Numbered from the stretch's first letter, positions 50,441 through 59,510 are shown. The stretch: 64,000 nucleotides of DNA from NCEH01 sp040049195 (GCF_040049195.1 NZ_JBDZDL010000002.1); one strand, 5' to 3'. Numbers and translations are program-made. Notes: generated from the sequence alone by a model not told the origin.

Positions 50441-50853
50441 TTCTTGGCATGGGCTCGGATTTCACCGACGCGCGGCGCATCGCGCGCTCCATCGAGCGGT
50501 TCGGCGACCGCTTCCTTGACCGCGTGTTCACCCCCTTGGAGCGTTCCAAGGCCGACCGGCGCATGCGCCGGGTTGAGACCTATGCAAAACGCTTCGCTGC
50601 CAAGGAGGCTTGCGCCAAGGCGCTGGGGACCGGGCTGAGCCATGGTGTGTTCTGGCGCGACATGGGCGTGGTGAATCTGCCCTCCGGCAAGCCGACCCTG
50701 GCGCTGACCGGGGGCGCCGCGGCGCGGCTCGCGGCGATGGTGCCGGAAGGTTATGAGCCGCGGATCGAATTGAGCCTGACGGACGAGGGGCCGCTTTCGG
50801 CCGCCTATGTCATCATCAGCGCGGTCCCGCTCGGCACGGCTGGGGCCCGGTGA
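50437..50853 (+). CDS. acpS: Holo-[acyl-carrier-protein] synthase AcpS
   Basis: Transfers 4'-phosphopantetheine from CoA to apo-ACP, enabling fatty acid and lipid A synthesis. 138 residues from ATG 50437. The P-pant transferase signatures are present: GMGSDFTDARRIARSIERFG (metal-binding Asp8) and RFAAKEACAKALGTG with the catalytic Glu. The C-terminus is LSLTDEGPLSAAYVIISAV. Coupled to pdxJ by a four-base overlap, a widely conserved pair. Confidence 0.95.
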   Translation: MILGMGSDFTDARRIARSIERFGDRFLDRVFTPLERSKADRRMRRVETYAKRFAAKEACAKALGTGLSHGVFWRDMGVVNLPSGKPTLALTGGAAARLAAMVPEGYEPRIELSLTDEGPLSAAYVIISAVPLGTAGAR

Positions 50854-51072
50854 CGGCTCCTCCAGGCGCGGCCCGGTGAGCCGAACCGCCACCGTACGCG
50901 CACGTTTTCGCGATGCCCGCGCCCAGCGCATGGCCGCTGCGTTGCCGCCCGGAACTGAACGGTCTATAGCTGCCCTGCGTCGCGGGACATTGCTGTCCCG
51001 CGCGTCCATGCGACCGCCTTCTGGGCAAAGTTTGCGGCACGGCGTGCACGCACACCATACATCGGACCCTCA

Positions 51073-51825
51073 ATGACCGCAGCCAGCGATTCCAAGAAGG
51101 AAGGCGGTTTCCTCGAAACCGTTAAGGTCATCATCCATGCGCTGTTGATCGCGCTGGTGATCCGCACCGTTCTCTTCCAGCCCTTCAACATCCCCTCGGG
51201 GTCCATGAAGGACACGCTGCTGATTGGCGACTACCTCTTCGTTTCGAAGTTCAGCTACGGCTATTCCCGCTTCTCCATTCCGTTCTCGCCGAATTTGTTC
51301 TCCGGCCGCATTTTCGGCTCCGAACCGACGCGCGGCGACGTGGTCGTGTTCAAGCTGCCGCGCGATAATGAAACCGATTATATCAAGCGTGTTGTCGGCC
51401 TGCCCGGCGATGCCATCCAGATGATCGACGGCGTGCTGAACATCAACGGTGTACCCGTGAAGCGCGAACGCCTCTCGGACATTACCGAGGACGATGGCAG
51501 CGGACGCGTCGTTCCGATCAAGCGGTGGAAGGAGACTTTGCCGAATGGCGTCTCCTACGAGACCCTCGATCTGGTGGACAATGGATTTTACGACAACACG
51601 CAGGTCTATAACGTGCCTGCGGGCCATTACTTCATGATGGGCGACAATCGCGATAACTCCGCGGACAGCCGCGTTCTGAGCCAGGTGGGCTATGTTCCCT
51701 TTGAGAATCTCATCGGGAAGGCCCAGTTGATTTTCTTCTCGATCGACGATCACGCGCAGGCTTGGCAGGTTTGGACGTGGCCCTGGTCGGTGCGCTGGTC
51801 TCGCCTGTTCAGCATGGTCCGATGA
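51073..51825 (+). CDS. lepB: Signal peptidase I LepB
   Basis: Inner-membrane serine-lysine protease that removes Sec and Tat signal peptides. 250 residues. One N-terminal membrane segment (about 15-35) is followed by the catalytic domain: Ser44 in PSGSMKDTLL (box B), YIKRVVGLPGD with Lys105 (box D) and GDNRDNSADSR (box E). All catalytic boxes are intact. The ATG at 51073 lies 219 bases after acpS, so lepB may start the lepB-rnc-era-recO operon. The stop overlaps the rnc start (ATGA). Confidence 0.96.
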   Translation: MTAASDSKKEGGFLETVKVIIHALLIALVIRTVLFQPFNIPSGSMKDTLLIGDYLFVSKFSYGYSRFSIPFSPNLFSGRIFGSEPTRGDVVVFKLPRDNETDYIKRVVGLPGDAIQMIDGVLNINGVPVKRERLSDITEDDGSGRVVPIKRWKETLPNGVSYETLDLVDNGFYDNTQVYNVPAGHYFMMGDNRDNSADSRVLSQVGYVPFENLIGKAQLIFFSIDDHAQAWQVWTWPWSVRWSRLFSMVR

Positions 51826-52532
51826 GCAGCGTCGGGTCAGACCTGTCCGCCCTCGAAGCCCACCTCGGCTATACGTTCGCGGATCAAAGCTTCATCGAGC
51901 TGGCCTTGACGCACATCAGCGTCGTCAAGGGCGATGCGCCGCGCGTGCGCTCCTATCAAAGGCTGGAATTCCTCGGCGACCACGTGCTCGGCTCGATCGT
52001 GTCGCATATGCTCTATGCCGCCTTTCCGCAGGCGGAGGAGGGGGAGCTTTCCCGCCGCCTCGCCGATCTCGTGCGCGAAGAGGCGTGCGCGGAAGTGGCA
52101 GAGGATATGAACATCGGGGCCTTCATTCGGCTCGGCAATGGCGAAACCCAGTCTGGCGCACGCAGCCGCCGCACTATCCTCGCGGACGTGACCGAGGCGG
52201 TGGTTGCCGCCGTCTATCTCGATGGCGGCTACGAGGCCGCCCATGCCCTGGTTGAGCGCTTCTGGCGTGCCCGGCTGCTGGCTCCGCGCCGGCCGCTGCG
52301 CGATGCCAAGACCCATTTGCAGGAATGGGCCCAGGCGCGTGGCCTTCCGCCGCCTTCCTACCGCGACGTGGAGCGCAGCGGACCGGACCATGCGCCGAGC
52401 TTCCGGGTGCGGGTCGAACTTCCTGGCCTTGCCTCAGCGGAAGCCATAGGATCATCCAAGCAGGCGGCGCAGAAGGCTGCGGCCGCCGCATTTCTCGCCC
52501 GCGAGGGCGTGCCCACCGGGAGCGAAGCATGA
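51822..52532 (+). CDS. rnc: Ribonuclease III
   Basis: Double-strand-specific endonuclease for rRNA and mRNA processing. 236 residues from ATG 51822, coupled to lepB; the frame is open upstream but only within lepB. The signature RLEFLGDHVLG (47-57) carries the conserved acidic residues. The usual small residue after GD is His here. The second catalytic pair is in ADVTEAVVAAVYLDGG. The C-terminal dsRNA-binding domain (about 160-228) has DAKTHLQEWAQARGLPPPSY and SSKQAAQKAAAAAFL. Its stop overlaps the era start (ATGA). Confidence 0.95.
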   Translation: MSSVGSDLSALEAHLGYTFADQSFIELALTHISVVKGDAPRVRSYQRLEFLGDHVLGSIVSHMLYAAFPQAEEGELSRRLADLVREEACAEVAEDMNIGAFIRLGNGETQSGARSRRTILADVTEAVVAAVYLDGGYEAAHALVERFWRARLLAPRRPLRDAKTHLQEWAQARGLPPPSYRDVERSGPDHAPSFRVRVELPGLASAEAIGSSKQAAQKAAAAAFLAREGVPTGSEA

Positions 52533-53464
52533 ACGACGCGGTCACCCCGCCGAGCACGGCCGAGGGACAGACGCGCTGCGGTTTCGTCGCTCTCCTCGGC
52601 GCCCCCAATGCCGGCAAGTCGACTCTTACCAATGCCCTGGTGGGAACCAAGGTCTCGATCGTCTCCCACAAGGTTCAGACCACCCGCGCGATCGTGCGGG
52701 GCATCGTGCTCGAGGGGCCGTCGCAGATTATCCTGGTGGATACCCCAGGCATCTTCTCGCCGAAGCGGCGTCTGGAACGGGCGATGGTTTCCACCGCTTG
52801 GACCAGCGCCTCGGACGCGGATCTGGTAGCGCTGCTCGTGGATGCCAATCGCGGCGTCGATGCGGAGATCGAGGCCCTGCTGGAGCCTTTGAGCCAGGTG
52901 CGTCACCCGCGCGCACTGATCATCAACAAGATCGACCTCGTGAAGCGCGAGTCGCTGCTGGCGCTTGTGGCCGGCCTGACGGAACGGTTGCCGTTCGAAA
53001 AGGTGTTCTTGATTTCCGCCCTCAAGGGTGACGGCATCGAGGACATCAAGCGCTGGTTCGCGCAGGCGATGCCCTACGGACCTTGGCTCTATCCCGAAGA
53101 CCAGATCACTGACGCCCCCATGCGCATGCTGGCGGCGGAAGTGACACGCGAGAAGCTGTTCCTACGCCTGCATGACGAACTGCCCTATCGCTCCACGGTG
53201 GAGACCGATTCCTGGAAGGAATTGCGCGACGGGTCGGTGCGGATCGAGCAGACCATCTTCGTCGAGCGGGAAAGCCAGCGCAAGATCGTGCTAGGCAAGG
53301 GCGGTGCCGCCATCAAGGCGATCTCCACCGAGGCCCGCAAGGAAATCTCCGAGATCGTCGAGAGCCCGGTGCATCTGTTCCTTTTCGTGAAGGTGCGCGA
53401 GAATTGGGCCGACGACCCCGAGCGCTATCGCGAAATGGGCCTGGAATTCCCCCGGGGGGACTGA
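52529..53464 (+). CDS. era: GTPase Era
   Basis: Ras-like GTPase with a KH domain that binds the 3' end of 16S rRNA during 30S maturation. 311 residues from ATG 52529. G motifs: G1 LGAPNAGKST (about 23-32), G2 TTRA, G3 DTPGIF, G4 NKIDL. KH domain about 215-295 with the GKGGAAIKAI loop. It is coupled to rnc upstream, as in most proteobacteria, and precedes recO by seven bases. Confidence 0.96.
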   Translation: MNDAVTPPSTAEGQTRCGFVALLGAPNAGKSTLTNALVGTKVSIVSHKVQTTRAIVRGIVLEGPSQIILVDTPGIFSPKRRLERAMVSTAWTSASDADLVALLVDANRGVDAEIEALLEPLSQVRHPRALIINKIDLVKRESLLALVAGLTERLPFEKVFLISALKGDGIEDIKRWFAQAMPYGPWLYPEDQITDAPMRMLAAEVTREKLFLRLHDELPYRSTVETDSWKELRDGSVRIEQTIFVERESQRKIVLGKGGAAIKAISTEARKEISEIVESPVHLFLFVKVRENWADDPERYREMGLEFPRGD

Positions 53465-53471
53465 CGCCGCC

Positions 53472-54227
53472 GTGGAATGGACCGATGACGGCATCGTGAT
53501 CAGCGTGCGACGGCACGGAGAGAGCAGTGCCGTGGTCGAGCTGATGACGCGCGAACACGGGCGTCATCTCGGTCTTGTGCGCGGCGCGATGTCGAAGCGG
53601 CAAGCGCCGTTCGTGCAGCCCGGCAATGTGATGCGTGCGGTCTGGCGTGCGCGGCTTGAGAGCCAGCTGGGCCTCTATTCCCTCGAAGGGCTGACGGTGC
53701 GCACGGACCTCATGATCCGCGTTCCGCACGCCGCTTATGGCATGAGCCATATGGCGAGCCTGCTTCATCTGCTGGCGGAGCGGGACCCCCATCCTGGGCT
53801 TTATGAAGTCCTGGCGGCCATTCTCGATGCCATCGAAGATGCGGAATCCGCAGGGGTCCTACTCGCGCGCTTCGAACTGGCGATGCTTGCGGAGCTGGGA
53901 TTTGGGCTGGAGCTGGACGCTTGCGCCGCAACCGGCGGGCGCAATGATCTTGTGTTCGTCTCGCCGCGTACCGGGCGGGCCGTTTCGGAAAGCGCGGGCG
54001 CGCCCTATGCCGAGCGGCTGCTCCCCTTGCCGAGCTTTCTTATCGGCGGGCCCGTTCCCCCTCCGGAGGAGGATCTGGCTGCGGCCTATGCTCTGACGGG
54101 ATATTTCCTGACGCGGCGTATTTTCGAGCCGCGCGGCCAGCGGCTGCCGGATGCGAGGGAAAGCTTTCTCCGCGCATTAAAACGGGAGGCCGCGCAGGCC
54201 TCCCGTAAGCGAGGGTCGCGTCAGTAG
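53472..54227 (+). CDS. recO: DNA repair protein RecO
   Basis: RecFOR-pathway mediator that loads RecA on SSB-coated gaps. 251 residues from GTG 53472 (MEWTDDGIVISVRRHGESS). The N-terminal OB fold has VVELMTREHGRHLGLVRGA. The helical middle includes RFELAMLAELGFGLELDACAATGG, and LVFVSPRTGRAVSESAG is the family region that holds a zinc finger in other species; only one cysteine is seen here. The last codons contain the terminator stem of the convergent gene, and the 3' ends overlap by seven bases. Confidence 0.94.
   Translation: MEWTDDGIVISVRRHGESSAVVELMTREHGRHLGLVRGAMSKRQAPFVQPGNVMRAVWRARLESQLGLYSLEGLTVRTDLMIRVPHAAYGMSHMASLLHLLAERDPHPGLYEVLAAILDAIEDAESAGVLLARFELAMLAELGFGLELDACAATGGRNDLVFVSPRTGRAVSESAGAPYAERLLPLPSFLIGGPVPPPEEDLAAAYALTGYFLTRRIFEPRGQRLPDARESFLRALKREAAQASRKRGSRQ
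54177..54206 (-). terminator. Terminator of the small secreted-protein gene, lying inside recO
   Basis: Perfect 10-bp stem ACGGGAGGCC (54182-54191) with GGCCTCCCGT (54197-54206), five-base loop. Read on the minus strand it is followed by TTTTAATG, 15 bases past the stop of the minus-strand gene. It coincides with codons 237-245 of recO. Confidence 0.65.
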
Positions 54228-54511
54228 GGGCGCGGGCCGTAATAGGGACCCGGACGGCCGGGACCCGGACCATAACCGCGACGCGGGCCAACCCACACGT
54301 TCGTGCACCGGGTCGTCACGATGCGGCGGCCATAGGCCCAGCGCGTCACCGGGCGACAGACGCGGCGCCACGCCACCGTTTCCGCCTGCACGCCGGCTTG
54401 GGCGAGGCCCAGCGGCTTTGCGGGAGTGAGGGGAGTCGCATTGGCGCCGCTAGCCATTGAAACCAGTCCCAATGCTGCTGCACCACAAAAAGCAATCATA
54501 AGACGTTTCAT
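54221..54511 (-). CDS. Small secreted Gly/Pro/Arg/Tyr-rich protein
   Basis: 96 residues from ATG 54511, chosen for the strong Shine-Dalgarno AAAGGAG; 22 more upstream codons are open but lack one. Signal peptide MKRLMIAFCGAAALGLVSMA with cleavage likely near ANA. The mature part has ETVAWRRVCRPVTRWAYGRRIVTTRCTNVWVG with two cysteines, then a tail of repeated YGPGPGRPGP-like sequence. It resembles small rhizobial periplasmic proteins of unknown function. The 3' end overlaps recO by seven bases and its terminator lies inside recO. Confidence 0.75.
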   Translation of the reverse strand: MKRLMIAFCGAAALGLVSMASGANATPLTPAKPLGLAQAGVQAETVAWRRVCRPVTRWAYGRRIVTTRCTNVWVGPRRGYGPGPGRPGPYYGPRPY

Positions 54512-54611
54512 TTTTAGCTTCTCCTTTGAAGCTCCATTCGGCGCCGTTCGGCGCATGGGTGAAGGTGAAACGTCCAAGTGCCGTGGTTATGTTCCAGAAA
54601 AACATTTCCGA

Positions 54612-54629
54612 TTAATTCGTGGTAATTAA
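54612..54629. promoter_or_regulatory. AT-rich inverted repeat upstream of the small secreted-protein gene
   Basis: TTAATT (54612-54617) and AATTAA (54624-54629) with a six-base spacer, about 100 bases upstream of the start at 54511, in the 280-base divergent region shared with parC. The whole region is AT-richer than average. Possible operator; no consensus recognised. Confidence 0.3.
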
Positions 54630-54791
54630 AAACCCAATGGCGACGATGATTTTTGAACGCTCGTTCATACACATTAATCGCTGATGGGCGTTTGTTCAGC
54701 CTTGCGGCAATCTCGCGGTGGTTAAGTGACAAACCTGTGCACCGATAAGGCGCACCTTGTGCGGCGGCTTCTGGCGCGCTAGTGCGATCCC

Positions 54792-57032
54792 ATGGCTACT
54801 CGCACCCTTCCGCCCCCAGGCGATGGCAATATCGAGCCGGTCGAGCTCAAGGCGGCGCTCGAAGAACGCTATTTGGCCTACGCCCTCTCCACGATCATGC
54901 ACCGTGCGCTGCCCGATGCGCGCGATGGGCTGAAGCCGGTTCACCGCCGCATCCTCCACGCGATGCGATTGCTGAAGCTGGATCCGGAAGCCGGCTTCAA
55001 GAAATGCGCCCGCGTCGTGGGCGATGTGATCGGCAAGTTCCACCCGCACGGCGATCAGGCGGTCTACGACGCATTGGTGCGCCTCGCCCAGGATTTCGCC
55101 CAGCGCTACCCGCTGGTGGACGGGCAGGGCAATTTCGGCAATGTGGACGGCGATAATGCCGCCGCCATGCGATACACCGAGGCGCGGCTCACCGAGACCG
55201 CGCGCCTGCTGCTGGACGGCATTGACGACGACGCAGTGGATTTCCGCCCCACCTATGACGGCTCCGAGGAGGAGCCGGTGGTGCTCCCGGCGGCCTTCCC
55301 GAACCTGCTCGCCAATGGCTCGCAGGGCATCGCGGTCGGCATGGCGACGTCGATTCCGCCGCACAACGCCGCCGAATTGCTGGATGCAGCGCTCTATCTG
55401 CTGGACCACCCCGATGCGCCGGCTTCCGACCTGCTGCAATTCGTGCCCGGTCCGGATTTTCCCACCGGCGGCGTCCTGGTGGAGGATCCCGTCGGCGCGG
55501 CGGAAGCCTATGCCACCGGGCGCGGCTCGTTCCGAGTGCGGGCGCGCTGGCACAAGGAAGACACCGGCCGCGGCACCTATCTAGTGGTGGTGACCGAAAT
55601 TCCCTACGGCGTGCCCAAGTCGCGCCTGGTGGAGAAGATCGCCGAGCTGCTCACGGACAAGAAGCTGCCCTTGCTGGCCGATGTGCGCGATGAGAGCGCC
55701 GAGGACATCCGCCTCGTGCTGGAGCCGCGCACCCGCGCGGTGGATGCCGAAGTGCTCATGGCGAGCCTGTTCAAGCTCACCGAGCTGGAGGCCCGCGTTC
55801 CGCTCAACATGAACGTGCTGGTGCGCGGGCAGATTCCCAAGGTGCTGTCGCTCGCCGACGCGCTGCGCGAATGGCTGGCGCACCGGCGCGACGTTCTGCT
55901 GCGCTCGTCGCGGCATCGCCTTGGCGAGATCGCGCATCGGCTGGAGGTTCTCGGCGGCTATCTGATCGCCTACCTCAATCTCGACGAGGTGATCCGGATC
56001 ATCCGCGAGGAGGACGAGCCCAAGGTCGTCCTGATGTCGACGTTCGAGCTGACGGACGTGCAGGCCGAAGCCATTCTCAACATGCGCCTGCGCTCCTTGC
56101 GCCGCCTGGAAGAGATGGAGATCCGCAAGGAACACGACAAACTGAGCAAGGAGCAGGACCAGCTCAACAAGCTCGTGGGCTCCGAGCCGGCCCAGTGGAA
56201 GGCGATCGGCAAGCAGATCCGCGAGACCCACAAGCTCTACGGGCCGGACACCGCCATCGGTCGCCGCCGCACCAGCTTCGGCGTCGCTCAGGTGTTCGAC
56301 GAGGATGCCTTCAGCGAGGCTCTGGTGGAGCGTGAGCCGGTCACCATCGTGGTCACGCAGAAGGGCTGGATCCGCGCGCTGAAGGGCCATGTGGCGGATC
56401 TCTCCGGCCTTCAGTTCAAGGGCGACGACAGCCTCGCCCACGCCTTTTTCGCCGAGACCACCTCGCGCATCATGGTCTGGGCCACGAACGGCCGCTTCTA
56501 CACGTTGGATGCCTCCAAGCTGCCCGGCGGACGCGGCCACGGCGAGCCGATCCGCCTCATGATCGATCTGGAGCAGGAGGCGGAAATCGTCAGCGTCTTC
56601 GCCTATCAGGGCGGGCGTAAGCTGCTGGTATCCTCGCGCGAGGGCCGCGGCTTCCTGGTGGCGGAGGACGATTGCCTCGCCAATACCCGCAAGGGCAAGC
56701 AGGTGCTGTCCATGGATCCGCCGGACGTCGCCGGCGCCGTGGTGCCGGCGGTGGGCGATTGGGTTGCGGTGATCGGCGACAATCGCAAGCTGCTGCTGTT
56801 TCCGCTCAACCAGGTGCCGGAAATGGTGCGCGGGCGCGGTGTGCGGTTGCAGCGCTATCGCGAGGGCGGCCTCTCCGACGTCAAGGTATTTGCCATTGCC
56901 GACGGTCTCACCTGGGAGGACAGCTCCGGCCGGACCTGGACGGTGAGCGAGCTATTGGAATGGCAAGGGGAACGGGCCTCTTCCGGCCGCCTGCCGCCCA
57001 AGGGCTTTCCGCGCAACAATAAGTTCGGCTGA
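54792..57032 (+). CDS. parC: DNA topoisomerase IV subunit A
   Basis: Decatenates daughter chromosomes together with ParE. 746 residues, typical of ParC rather than GyrA (about 900). The breakage-reunion domain (about 30-480) has RYLAYALSTIMHRALPDARDG and the catalytic Tyr128 in AAAMRYTEARLT. The quinolone region reads KFHPHGDQAVYDALVR, with Gln89 at the place of E. coli Ser80. The C-terminal part (about 500-740) has degenerate beta-pinwheel blades. It ends LPPKGFPRNNKFG. The ClC-family gene follows after six bases. Confidence 0.95.
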   Translation: MATRTLPPPGDGNIEPVELKAALEERYLAYALSTIMHRALPDARDGLKPVHRRILHAMRLLKLDPEAGFKKCARVVGDVIGKFHPHGDQAVYDALVRLAQDFAQRYPLVDGQGNFGNVDGDNAAAMRYTEARLTETARLLLDGIDDDAVDFRPTYDGSEEEPVVLPAAFPNLLANGSQGIAVGMATSIPPHNAAELLDAALYLLDHPDAPASDLLQFVPGPDFPTGGVLVEDPVGAAEAYATGRGSFRVRARWHKEDTGRGTYLVVVTEIPYGVPKSRLVEKIAELLTDKKLPLLADVRDESAEDIRLVLEPRTRAVDAEVLMASLFKLTELEARVPLNMNVLVRGQIPKVLSLADALREWLAHRRDVLLRSSRHRLGEIAHRLEVLGGYLIAYLNLDEVIRIIREEDEPKVVLMSTFELTDVQAEAILNMRLRSLRRLEEMEIRKEHDKLSKEQDQLNKLVGSEPAQWKAIGKQIRETHKLYGPDTAIGRRRTSFGVAQVFDEDAFSEALVEREPVTIVVTQKGWIRALKGHVADLSGLQFKGDDSLAHAFFAETTSRIMVWATNGRFYTLDASKLPGGRGHGEPIRLMIDLEQEAEIVSVFAYQGGRKLLVSSREGRGFLVAEDDCLANTRKGKQVLSMDPPDVAGAVVPAVGDWVAVIGDNRKLLLFPLNQVPEMVRGRGVRLQRYREGGLSDVKVFAIADGLTWEDSSGRTWTVSELLEWQGERASSGRLPPKGFPRNNKFG

Positions 57033-57038
57033 CGCACA

Positions 57039-58799
57039 ATGGACGCGGCTCTCGGAAAATCCTCCAGCGCCGCGTTCAGCACTCGCCTGCGGGCGGTGCG
57101 CCGGGCGCGATGGCGCGACGAATTGAGATTTGTTGCCCTCGCAGCCATTGTCGGCATCCTGTCCGGAGCAGCGGCCGTCGGCATCAGCTCCGGCGCCAAA
57201 TGGATGCACCGCGTGCTGTTCGATGCCGGTGCGGACGGCATGCTTTCCCCGCTGCCGGTTCTTTCCTCAAGCTACATGTATTTCATCCCGGCCTTGGGCG
57301 GGCTGGCGCTGGGCCTTCTCGGCCTTTTCATCAAGCGCTGGCGCCCGCGCCCCATGGTGGACCCGATCGAGGCCAATGCGCTTCACGGCGGCCGCATGTC
57401 GCTGCTCGACAGCGCGATCCTTTCGCTCCAGGTCATGCTTTGCAACGGTTTCGGCGCATCCGTCGGCATGGAGGCCGGTTATACCCAGGCGGGATCGGGC
57501 ATGGCCTCGGCCATTGCCGCAAGGTTCCGCCTCAACCGCGGCCAATGGCGCGTGCTGGTCGGGTGCGGCGCGGCGGGCGGCATTGCCGCAGCGTTTCATG
57601 CGCCGCTCACGGGGGCCTTCTACGGCTTCGAGCTGATTATCGGCGTCTATGCCATTCCCGCGGTTGCCCCGGTGATGACCGCGGCCCTGCTGGCCTTCCT
57701 CACCGCTCGCGCGCTTGGCGCGACGCCGTTTCCGATCGTCGTGCCGCCTATCCCGGATTTGACCGCGGGAGATTATCCGCCCTTCATCCTGCTGGGCCTT
57801 GTGGGGGCCGCGGTGGCGATCGCCATTATGCGGCTCGTGACGTTGGTGGAGCGGGGATTTGCCAGCAGCGGCGTGCCGGTGCCATTGCGCCCGGCGATCG
57901 GCGGGCTGGGCGTCGGCGCGTTGGCGCTCTACAGCCCGCAGATCCTGTCGAGCGGGGAGGGGGCCCTTCACATCCAGGTCGGCACCGCCGTCACGCTCTC
58001 CGTGCTGTTCGTGTTCTTGCTGAAGATCTGCGCCTCCTCGCTCTCGCTGGGATCGGGCTTCCGCGGCGGCCTGTTTCTGGCGGCCCTGTTCCTCGGTTCG
58101 ATGATGGGCAAGCTGTTTGCCGGCGGGGCGTCGTTTCTTGGGCTCGAGGTGGACCCGGTGGTATCGGCCGTGGTGGGCATGGCGGCCCTGGCCGTGGGCA
58201 TTGTCGGCGGGCCGTTCACCATGACCTTTCTGACCCTGGAGACCACGGGCGATCTCGCGATTTCCGGGCTCGTTCTGACCGCCGCCATCGCCTGTTCGCT
58301 CACGGTGCGGGAGACCTTCGGCTATTCCTTCTCCACCTGGCGGCTGCACCTGCGGGGCGAAAGCATCCGCGGTGCCCATGACGTGGGCTGGCTGCGGGAA
58401 CTCACCGTGGAGCGGTTGATGGAGCAGGGGCTCTCCACATTCCCGGCGAGCGGAACCCAGGGCGATCTTCGGGCAGCATTTCCGCTTGGCCAGGTCCGTT
58501 ACGTCGCCCTGCTGGATGGGGAGGGACGATATGCCGGCATGGTGCGGGTGGCGCGCGTCTATTCCGCCGGCCTCGACGGCCCAATCGCCGATTTCGCGCA
58601 GCATCGAAACGACGTGCTGCACCCGCAGATGAACGTGACGCACGCCCAGGCGGTGTTCCGCCATGCCGATGCCGAGCTGCTGGCGGTGGTGGATCCCGCC
58701 AGCGGCCGCGTGCTCGGCCAATTGCACGAGGTGGAAGCCTTGCGCCGTTATGCGCAGGAGGTAGAAGCGGCCCGCCGGGATCTCTCCGGCGGGGAGTGA
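57039..58799 (+). CDS. Divergent ClC-family chloride channel/antiporter with C-terminal CBS-like region
   Basis: 586 residues with about ten or more membrane helices (30-430) and a cytoplasmic tail (about 440-586) that looks like a degenerate CBS pair. Comparison with the ClC consensus shows the gating glutamate kept (Glu145 in SVGMEAGYTQ), but the G-x-E-G-P signature is changed to G-M-E-A-G. No GSGIP is seen in the first signature region. The third signature reads GFRGGLFLAALFLG, lacking the proline of G-x-F-x-P. Such changes bear on anion selectivity, so it may carry an anion other than chloride. Six bases after parC; probably co-transcribed. Confidence 0.85.
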   Translation: MDAALGKSSSAAFSTRLRAVRRARWRDELRFVALAAIVGILSGAAAVGISSGAKWMHRVLFDAGADGMLSPLPVLSSSYMYFIPALGGLALGLLGLFIKRWRPRPMVDPIEANALHGGRMSLLDSAILSLQVMLCNGFGASVGMEAGYTQAGSGMASAIAARFRLNRGQWRVLVGCGAAGGIAAAFHAPLTGAFYGFELIIGVYAIPAVAPVMTAALLAFLTARALGATPFPIVVPPIPDLTAGDYPPFILLGLVGAAVAIAIMRLVTLVERGFASSGVPVPLRPAIGGLGVGALALYSPQILSSGEGALHIQVGTAVTLSVLFVFLLKICASSLSLGSGFRGGLFLAALFLGSMMGKLFAGGASFLGLEVDPVVSAVVGMAALAVGIVGGPFTMTFLTLETTGDLAISGLVLTAAIACSLTVRETFGYSFSTWRLHLRGESIRGAHDVGWLRELTVERLMEQGLSTFPASGTQGDLRAAFPLGQVRYVALLDGEGRYAGMVRVARVYSAGLDGPIADFAQHRNDVLHPQMNVTHAQAVFRHADAELLAVVDPASGRVLGQLHEVEALRRYAQEVEAARRDLSGGE

Positions 58800-58802
58800 C
58801 CT

Positions 58803-59510
58803 TCACCCTCCCAGAAGCTTCGCACCTTGGTGCGGAATGGGCAGGCTGCTGAGAAGCTCGCTGGCGCCGGTCCACATGATTTGCAAGCCGATGCACAGAA
58901 GCACGAAGGCGAACAGGCGCACCAGAATGTTGGTGCCGTTCGGCCCCAGGATGCGCTCGATATCGCCCGCATAGCGATAGGCCAGCAGGATGGTGATCGA
59001 GATGGCAACGAGGCCAAGAAGCGCCGCCGCAACCTCAAGCGCCGCGATGGTGTAGGAAAACGTGGTTCCGGCCGAGACCTGGCTGCCCAGCGCAATCGCT
59101 GTCGCGATCGAGCCCGGTCCCACCGTCAGCGGCATGGTGAGAGGATAGAAGGCCTGATCCTCGATGCGGGATACGTCCACGTCCTCCTGGGAGTTCTTGT
59201 CAGTCTCCCGATCTGCCGGGGCATTGCCCTGGTGGAGGATCTGCCAGCCGACGAAGGCCACCACCATGCCGCCGCCCACCCGTACCACCGGCAGGCTGAT
59301 GCCGAAGAAGGTGAGGATATGGGAGCCCAGCACCATGGAGCACAGGAGCAGGACGAAGCCGTAGGTCGCGATCTTGCGGGCGATCATCGCCCGAGTGGCG
59401 GGAGGGGCTCCGCGCGTGAACTGGTAGAAGATCGGTGCGCCCCCCAGCGGATTCACCACAGGGAAAAGGGCGGCAAACACTGCTAGAAAGACGTTGATAA
59501 ACTGGCTCAC
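58803..59510 (-). CDS. MarC family integral membrane protein
   Basis: 235 residues with six hydrophobic segments (about 5-25, 43-63, 70-90, 130-155, 160-182, 200-222). Family motifs: FAALFPVVNPLGGAPIF near the N-terminus and FYPLTMPLTVGPGSIATAIALG in the middle, the two related N-P-x-G / G-P-G repeats. The MarC/YchE (UPF0056) role is unresolved; the original link with multiple antibiotic resistance was withdrawn. An insertion between the third and fourth helices (about 95-120) is hydrophilic and acidic. It stops three bases from the convergent ClC gene. Confidence 0.88.
   Translation of the reverse strand: MSQFINVFLAVFAALFPVVNPLGGAPIFYQFTRGAPPATRAMIARKIATYGFVLLLCSMVLGSHILTFFGISLPVVRVGGGMVVAFVGWQILHQGNAPADRETDKNSQEDVDVSRIEDQAFYPLTMPLTVGPGSIATAIALGSQVSAGTTFSYTIAALEVAAALLGLVAISITILLAYRYAGDIERILGPNGTNILVRLFAFVLLCIGLQIMWTGASELLSSLPIPHQGAKLLGG

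Noticed and set aside
54514..54732. Minus-strand 72-codon frame with a helix-turn-helix-like N-terminus (SLNHREIAARLNKRPSAI)
   Set aside because: It overlaps the leader of the well-supported secreted-protein gene, has no ribosome site, and the resemblance covers too few residues to call a gene or remnant.
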